This document shows positions 58,601-64,000 of a DNA stretch of 64,000 nucleotides, piece by piece (within the stretch, counting starts at the first letter, position 1; each line of letters starts with the position of its first letter). The DNA lies in the NCBI GenBank assembly GCA_019636755.1, contig JAHBWZ010000002.1, positions 522,099 to 586,098 on the forward strand, given 5' to 3'. The translations under genes were made by a program, and so were the position numbers. The notes below the pieces were generated by a model. The model was not told the DNA's origin. It was given only the letters and a program-made list of their open reading frames with translations, and searched no databases. This DNA comes from Phycisphaeraceae bacterium. GTDB taxonomy: Bacteria > Planctomycetota > Phycisphaerae > Phycisphaerales > SM1A02.

Positions 58601-60681
58601 CGGAGACCGGGACGGTGGTGATGGCGCTGCACGGGACGGAGGTGGATGCGCAGAGTCTTCTGTTCAGTCCGGACGGCGCGCTGCTGGCGGCGCGGTCCGC
58701 CGATCATGCGATCCGGACCTGGGAGACCGGGAGCGGACGGGAGGGCGCCAGGTGCACGGGGCACACCGCCGCGGTGGAGCGGCGTGCATTCAACCGGGAG
58801 GGCACCCGCCTGCTGACCTCGTCCGCCGACGGCACCGCGCGGCTCTGGGATACATCGAGCGGCGGAGACATGGCCACGCTGGCGTTCGATGCGGCGCCCG
58901 AGGTCGCCAAGTTCAGTCCCGATGGGCGTGTCGCGTGTGTCGCCGGCGTCGTCGACCAGGTGGAGACGGTGGTGTTCCTCGATGCAGGCAGCGGCTCGGA
59001 GACCTTGCGGGTGACGGTGCCGCGGCCGCAGGAGTACTACGCGTCGATGAATGACGCGGTGCTCTTCCATCCCTCCGGGACGCGGGCACTGGTGCTGACG
59101 CGCACGGAGGGCGCGGTGCTGATCGATCCGCGCACCGGGGGGCGGATCGCGGCGTGGCCGATCGCGGGACTCGCGCAGAGCCCCGCAGCGTTCACACCCG
59201 ACGGCCGATCCCTGCTGCTGCTGCGCGCGTTCGACGCGCCCCGGGTGGTCGATCCGCAGGATGGCCGCACGGTCGCGACGTTCGAGTCGACGCCGCCGCT
59301 GCGCGGCTCGGCGATCACCAGCGTCCAGGTATCCGCCGCGGGAGACGCTGTCCTGATCGGGCGATCCGATCACGATGCGCAGGTCTTCGATCCCGCCACC
59401 GGCGCGGTGACCGCCGCGCTCGAGGGAACGCGGGGATGGTGGTGGCCGGATGACGTGATCGTCGGGAAGGCACAGTCCCGTTACGGCGCGGACGTCGTCT
59501 TCGACCTTGTGACCGGTACCCGCGAACGCCTGCAGCCACCAGGTGAGCCGCGGATCGACTCCTGGACCACAAGCCCGGACGGCACCCGGTGTGTGTTCGT
59601 GACGGACCAGCGCATCGTGCTGCTGTCGGGCATCGCCCCGGGGCGGCCGATGATCCGACCGGACGAGTCGCACGTGCTCTGGCGCCGCGCGCGGCGAGGG
59701 GCACCTGTGATCGCGCTTGCCTCGTCGGCTCCGCGACTGGCGATGACCGACGGCGAGCGCGCGGCGGTGGTGGTGGGCGACGTCGTCCGCGCCGATGCGG
59801 TGGAGCCGCTGCCTCGCATGGACGCCCAGCCTGCGCAGATCGCCCTCAGTCCGGATGGCCGGTTCGTGGCGACCGCGGCGCCAGGCGGTCCCCTGCTGGT
59901 GCACGACGCAGAAACGCGCGACCGACTGGCAGCATTGGCGGAGGAAGGCGCCGAGGTGACGGCGCTGGCGTTCACCGGCGCGACCGGGCTGGCCATCGGG
60001 CGCAGTGACGGATCGCTGACACTGATCGATGCGCCGACCGGGCGACTGCTGCGCGCTCTGCCGCGGCTGGGCGGTCCGGTCGACGCGCTGCGGCCGATCG
60101 GTCCCGGTCGCCTGGCGGCATGGGCAGGCGGTGTCCTGACGCTGCTCGATCCGCGCGACGGGCGCGTGGTCGGCGGGTTCCGCGGGATGCGCGCGCCGCG
60201 CGACCTGGCGCAGGTGTCGACGGCCGACGGTGACCGGATGGTGGTGATCGGGGAGGACGGGTCGGTTTCCCTGATCCGCAGCGACGACGGCGACCTGCGC
60301 GTCCTCCTGCGCGGTGCGGGCGGCGCCGCGATGGACGTCGCGATCACGCCGCGCGGCGATCGCGTGGCCGTTGCGTCCGCCGATCGCATGATCCGCGTGA
60401 TCGATGCTGCCCGTGGCGACGTCTTGAGCGCCTTCGGCGCCCACGAGGGCGAGATCCGTGCGATCGCCTTCCTGCCCGACGGCGCGCGCCTGGCGTCGGC
60501 GTCCGCAGACGGCTCGGTGCGCCTCTGGCATCCGGCGCGCGGCCGCGCGGTCCTGACCCTGCGTGACCTGCGGGATCCGGTCATCGTCGCGTGCACGGCA
60601 GACGGCACCAGCCTGATCGCCGTGGGCCAGACGGGCGCTCTTCGCGTGTGGACGGCGGAGGTCAGTGGCGCCGGGCCGTGA
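55669..60681 (+). CDS. Membrane Ser/Thr protein kinase with WD40 repeats
   Basis: A 1,670-residue protein typical of planctomycetes. A short N-terminal helical region (DARWQEIRAMFTRALAVP) precedes the kinase domain. It has the glycine loop IGEGGFGVVY, K117 in VALKIIKLG, catalytic D210 in HRDLKPGNI, DFG D231 in VIDFGIAKA and the APE-like GTPAYMSPEQA. One membrane helix lies at about 410-432 (VVAVSSVGGVMVIGLVGTTIG). The remaining 1,200 residues are WD40 propeller blades, the early ones clear (GHTERLFAAAFSPDGR, SGDRTARLWD) and the later ones diverged. It starts 148 bases after the lipid operon, so it probably has its own promoter. The propellers likely sense or bind partner proteins. Confidence 0.9.
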   Translation: MSDARWQEIRAMFTRALAVPPEERARWLEQACGQDTALRREVELLLDARTVAPERHDGSDAEADQGTTIASSLAPVTERAGDVIGPYKLREQIGEGGFGVVYVADQVRPVTRRVALKIIKLGMDTKQVIARFEAERQALALMDHPNIARVLDAGATETGRPYFVMELVRGTPITEYCDAATLTPRERLELFIPVCNAVQHAHQKGVIHRDLKPGNILVTLHDGRPVPKVIDFGIAKATSARLTDLTIYTEHRAFIGTPAYMSPEQAEMSGLDIDTRSDIYSLGVLLYELLTGTTPFSARELMQAGYGEIQRIIREVDPPRPSQRITTLGDALATTAQRRRVEPARLRLLLRGELDWIVMKAMEKERTRRYETANALALDITRYLSGDPVLAAPPSRTYLMRKMLRRHRGPVVAVSSVGGVMVIGLVGTTIGFAEARSRAAREADANERLARSNRELEAAIAEARYQAYIAAVLAADTALDAGSLVAAQRHLASCDPGERGWEWSHRTLRARDALGEFNPAPHAVLAVRPHADGCTVVTADAGDHTVRLSDVADGTERLVLRGHTARVRGAALSEDGRTIVTSGDDGTARLWDTLTGEGRVLLQIDGASITAVSVSRHGDRAAVVVGRDGTRHALHLVHTARGRAPVTLVQDVQVLTQPHFSPDGARLLAVTERWTVRIWSTDAPAEPVVCTGHTERLFAAAFSPDGRQVLTASGDRTARLWDARTGAEIRRFTGHADELWMAAFSPDGRRVVTASDDRTARIFDTRSGEEIAVMRGHSAPVRAAAFSADGATVLTVSSDRTARLWDPRDGTLRRVLRGHSGEVIAGGFLPGDRQVFTREASGAIRSWSTDAGAAVPDAQVARSAQDDGAGWVAFSPDGARVAVRTRELVVRLHDADSGRLVAVIGHGRAWQAWSPDSRFIATSEIDSDEVRIFDGATGALRVALAGHAGGDRWIRFNAGGSRVLTTSPAHQVTRLWDTETGTVVMALHGTEVDAQSLLFSPDGALLAARSADHAIRTWETGSGREGARCTGHTAAVERRAFNREGTRLLTSSADGTARLWDTSSGGDMATLAFDAAPEVAKFSPDGRVACVAGVVDQVETVVFLDAGSGSETLRVTVPRPQEYYASMNDAVLFHPSGTRALVLTRTEGAVLIDPRTGGRIAAWPIAGLAQSPAAFTPDGRSLLLLRAFDAPRVVDPQDGRTVATFESTPPLRGSAITSVQVSAAGDAVLIGRSDHDAQVFDPATGAVTAALEGTRGWWWPDDVIVGKAQSRYGADVVFDLVTGTRERLQPPGEPRIDSWTTSPDGTRCVFVTDQRIVLLSGIAPGRPMIRPDESHVLWRRARRGAPVIALASSAPRLAMTDGERAAVVVGDVVRADAVEPLPRMDAQPAQIALSPDGRFVATAAPGGPLLVHDAETRDRLAALAEEGAEVTALAFTGATGLAIGRSDGSLTLIDAPTGRLLRALPRLGGPVDALRPIGPGRLAAWAGGVLTLLDPRDGRVVGGFRGMRAPRDLAQVSTADGDRMVVIGEDGSVSLIRSDDGDLRVLLRGAGGAAMDVAITPRGDRVAVASADRMIRVIDAARGDVLSAFGAHEGEIRAIAFLPDGARLASASADGSVRLWHPARGRAVLTLRDLRDPVIVACTADGTSLIAVGQTGALRVWTAEVSGAGP

Positions 60682-60708
60682 ACCGGTGGCACAGCCGTCG
60701 CAGCGCGC

Positions 60709-61833
60709 TCATGGCACCGGCTCGGCGTCGGCGAGGATGTCGGCCACGCCGTCCTCGAGCAACCGGTCGATGGGACGTGCTGTCCGCCACGTCCGACCGT
60801 TGACGGTGATCCAGTGGGAACCCAGGAGGTACTGGACACCGAGCGTCTCATCGTCGACGAAGAGCCCCGCGTGGAGATGGTGGCGCGGATGGTCGGCAGG
60901 CTCGCCTCCGGGCACGTCCGTGGTCTGGAGCCGGCGGTACTCGCTGCGCTGGTAGACCTGTCTCCGGCCGGGCTCGGGCCGGTGCAGGCCTGAGTTGACC
61001 GCCACATGCGCAGGCAGCAGCACGCCCCTGTGCTCGATCCAGTCGAGAATCACCATGTCCCTGCGGGCGCGGAGCACCGGCACCTCGGTCGGGTCGTCCG
61101 GCGTTGTCTCCGTGTCGAAGCGGACGCGACGAAGTCTGGGGGCAGGCATGCGTTCCCACGTCACATCCACGGCACGTATGCCAGTGACCAGTCCCCCGAG
61201 GTGTACGCGGATCCGTCCGCCCTGCCCGGTCGACTCCGACTCCACGACCGTGCCGCGGGCAAGGGCCTCCGAGAGCGCCCGCTCCAGCAGCAGGAAGCGG
61301 GCCCCGACCTCCGGGTGAAGGAGCATGCCGATCAGGCCCCTCTGATCGGCCATGGCCGGCACGACGCTGCGCTGGATGTGGAGTGCAGGCGTCTCCGGCG
61401 CAATGCCGGGTGGCGCGTGCCTCCCGAGCCACGGGAACCACGTGTAGTACTTCTCGCCTGTCCACCACCACTGCACTGCGCCTGGCGAATGCGGGTCCGG
61501 GATCTGCGCGGCCACACGGACGCCGCCGTGCGCGATGGTGGCCACGAACGTCGGTGCGGAGGGCGCGTCCTCGGCGTCGAGGGTGCCGAGCGCCGGGTGC
61601 CATGAGTCGATACCGCCGGTGAACTCCACGAGGACCGGCGGGAGTGCCTGATAGACGACGCGGCAGTCTCCCGACGCCTGCTCCATCGCGCGCACCATCG
61701 CGACGGCTTCCGCACGGATCGACTCCGCGGCCGTGATGCGCATGGCGCCATCCGCGGGCGCACACCCGACGTCGTTTGCGACGACGAGGACGAGACAGAT
61801 TGCCGGGATCAATCCGTACATGGATCGAGACAT
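60709..61833 (-). CDS. Secreted or lipoprotein-like protein of unknown function
   Basis: A 374-residue protein. The ATG at 61833 overlaps the stop of the upstream gene by one base and is followed by a signal segment (SMYGLIPAICLVLVVANDV) and GCAP. The cysteine is not in a perfect lipobox, so lipidation is uncertain. The mature part has WWWTGEKYYTWFPWLG, VHLGGLVTGIRAVDVTW and a string of beta-like segments resembling the LolA/outer-membrane lipoprotein sorting fold (weak). No catalytic motif. It ends 27 bases from the kinase gene stop, convergent. Function unknown. Confidence 0.65.
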   Translation of the reverse strand: MSRSMYGLIPAICLVLVVANDVGCAPADGAMRITAAESIRAEAVAMVRAMEQASGDCRVVYQALPPVLVEFTGGIDSWHPALGTLDAEDAPSAPTFVATIAHGGVRVAAQIPDPHSPGAVQWWWTGEKYYTWFPWLGRHAPPGIAPETPALHIQRSVVPAMADQRGLIGMLLHPEVGARFLLLERALSEALARGTVVESESTGQGGRIRVHLGGLVTGIRAVDVTWERMPAPRLRRVRFDTETTPDDPTEVPVLRARRDMVILDWIEHRGVLLPAHVAVNSGLHRPEPGRRQVYQRSEYRRLQTTDVPGGEPADHPRHHLHAGLFVDDETLGVQYLLGSHWITVNGRTWRTARPIDRLLEDGVADILADAEPVP

Positions 61834-62318
61834 CAGGAACCCGTTGGCGGGGCCGGTACCATGCCACAGATTGCCTGGTGGCAGCAGTCTTCCGTCGGCT
61901 CGAAATCGCCACACACCCACGTGTCGGGGATTCCGTCCCCGTTGGTGTCAATTGCAAAGACCTCGCCGGCGACTTCCACCACTCCGCATCCGGCCTCAAA
62001 GTAGATCTGCTCGCAGCCAAATCCCTGTTCAGGGACTCCGCCGACGCATCCAGACCGGTTTCCGAGCGTCGCCGTGCACCTCAGGCAGTTCAGTCCGGAA
62101 CTACCCCAGAAGAGAACCGCGTCACTGCATCGCTGGAAAGTCCGGCAGACTTGGGCGGTGCTGAAAGAACCCGGCGGAACCGGATTCGGGCAGTCGGCGA
62201 CTGCCAGCCCGATCCCTCCTGCGAACACGATCGCTGCGAATGACATCACGAGTGAGCTGCGATCATGCCCTCCGTGGCGCGTGGTCGTGGCTGGTCGACG
62301 GTTGGGAAGATGAAACAT
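61833..62318 (-). CDS. Small cysteine-rich secreted protein
   Basis: A 161-residue protein. The ATG at 62318 has GGAGA upstream. A signal-like segment follows (LVMSFAAIVFAGGIGLAVAD). The mature part contains about 12 cysteines (CPNPVPPG, CRTFQRCSDA, LNCLRCTATLG, GCVGGVPEQGFGCEQ, ICGMVPAPP) that could form disulfides outside the cytoplasm. DTNGDGIPDTW resembles a thrombospondin type-3/EF-hand-like calcium motif. No known family is recognised. It belongs to the minus-strand operon with its neighbours (16-base gap upstream, one-base overlap downstream). Confidence 0.65.
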   Translation of the reverse strand: MFHLPNRRPATTTRHGGHDRSSLVMSFAAIVFAGGIGLAVADCPNPVPPGSFSTAQVCRTFQRCSDAVLFWGSSGLNCLRCTATLGNRSGCVGGVPEQGFGCEQIYFEAGCGVVEVAGEVFAIDTNGDGIPDTWVCGDFEPTEDCCHQAICGMVPAPPTGS

Positions 62319-62334
62319 CGGTAGTCTCCAGAGG

Positions 62335-64000
<1,666 letters not shown>

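Noticed and set aside
57805..60531. A 908-codon minus-strand frame opposite the WD40 kinase
   Set aside because: Its apparent periodicity only mirrors the WD40 repeats of the real gene.

Overview
The window is about 64 kb of very GC-rich bacterial chromosome. The gene content points to a Planctomycetota member, probably of the class Phycisphaerae. The evidence is secreted proteins ending in calcium-binding dockerin-like repeats (GDxxGDGxVDFxDLLxLLSxWG pattern), a MoxR/DUF58/BatA/VWA/DUF4175 gene train, a very long Ser/Thr kinase with WD40 repeats, HAF-repeat and beta-helix secreted proteins, and long ATGA-coupled operons. Taxonomy is inferred from gene families only.

Layout. 1-4.8 kb: a polymorphic-toxin array. 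It holds the 3' end of one toxin plus immunity gene, a miniature Rhs protein (signal peptide, dockerin-like module, one Rhs core, toxin tip) plus immunity gene, a secreted toxin without Rhs repeats plus immunity gene, and a second miniature Rhs scaffold fused by deletion to an orphan immunity remnant. 5.1-11.1 kb (minus strand): a subtilisin-like protease with dockerin repeats, a P1B-4-type metal ATPase, and an OLD-like ATPase/Toprim protein translationally coupled to it. 11.3-14.8 kb: tRNA-Glu(CUC), an RNase Z-like hydrolase, dnaA, and a gene-free 0.8-kb candidate replication origin. 14.8-28.2 kb: a tightly packed MoxR-DUF58-BatA-VWA-DUF4175 cluster with a cyclase-fold protein. 28.2-32.4 kb: an RluA-type pseudouridine synthase, an SPFH protein, trpD and lgt.

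33.1-42.0 kb: two tandem paralogous units, each with a promoter, a tiny leader ORF, a HAF-repeat/dockerin protein, a beta-helix/dockerin protein and a hairpin. The promoter, leader and N-terminal coding part (652 bp) are almost identical between units although the gene bodies have diverged, which suggests recent gene conversion or cassette replacement. Both beta-helix proteins end in the same C-terminal peptide.

43.0-55.5 kb: a co-directional, largely overlapping gene set. It encodes an acyl-CoA mutase large subunit, a GNAT acyltransferase, an AMP-forming acyl ligase, HMG-CoA reductase, a UbiA prenyltransferase, a class III-like sirtuin, a PEP-synthase-like phosphotransferase, a BtaA-like DUF3419 protein and a dolichol/phytol-kinase-like membrane protein. 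I read this as an undescribed isoprenoid/lipid pathway that may carry its own reversible lysine-acylation circuit. 55.7-60.7 kb is the WD40 kinase. 60.7-63.9 kb (minus) is a three-gene secreted or envelope operon. The window ends in a poly-C tract that may be a sequencing artefact.

Coordinates, motifs and repeats were read directly from the sequence. Family names come from motif recognition without any database search.
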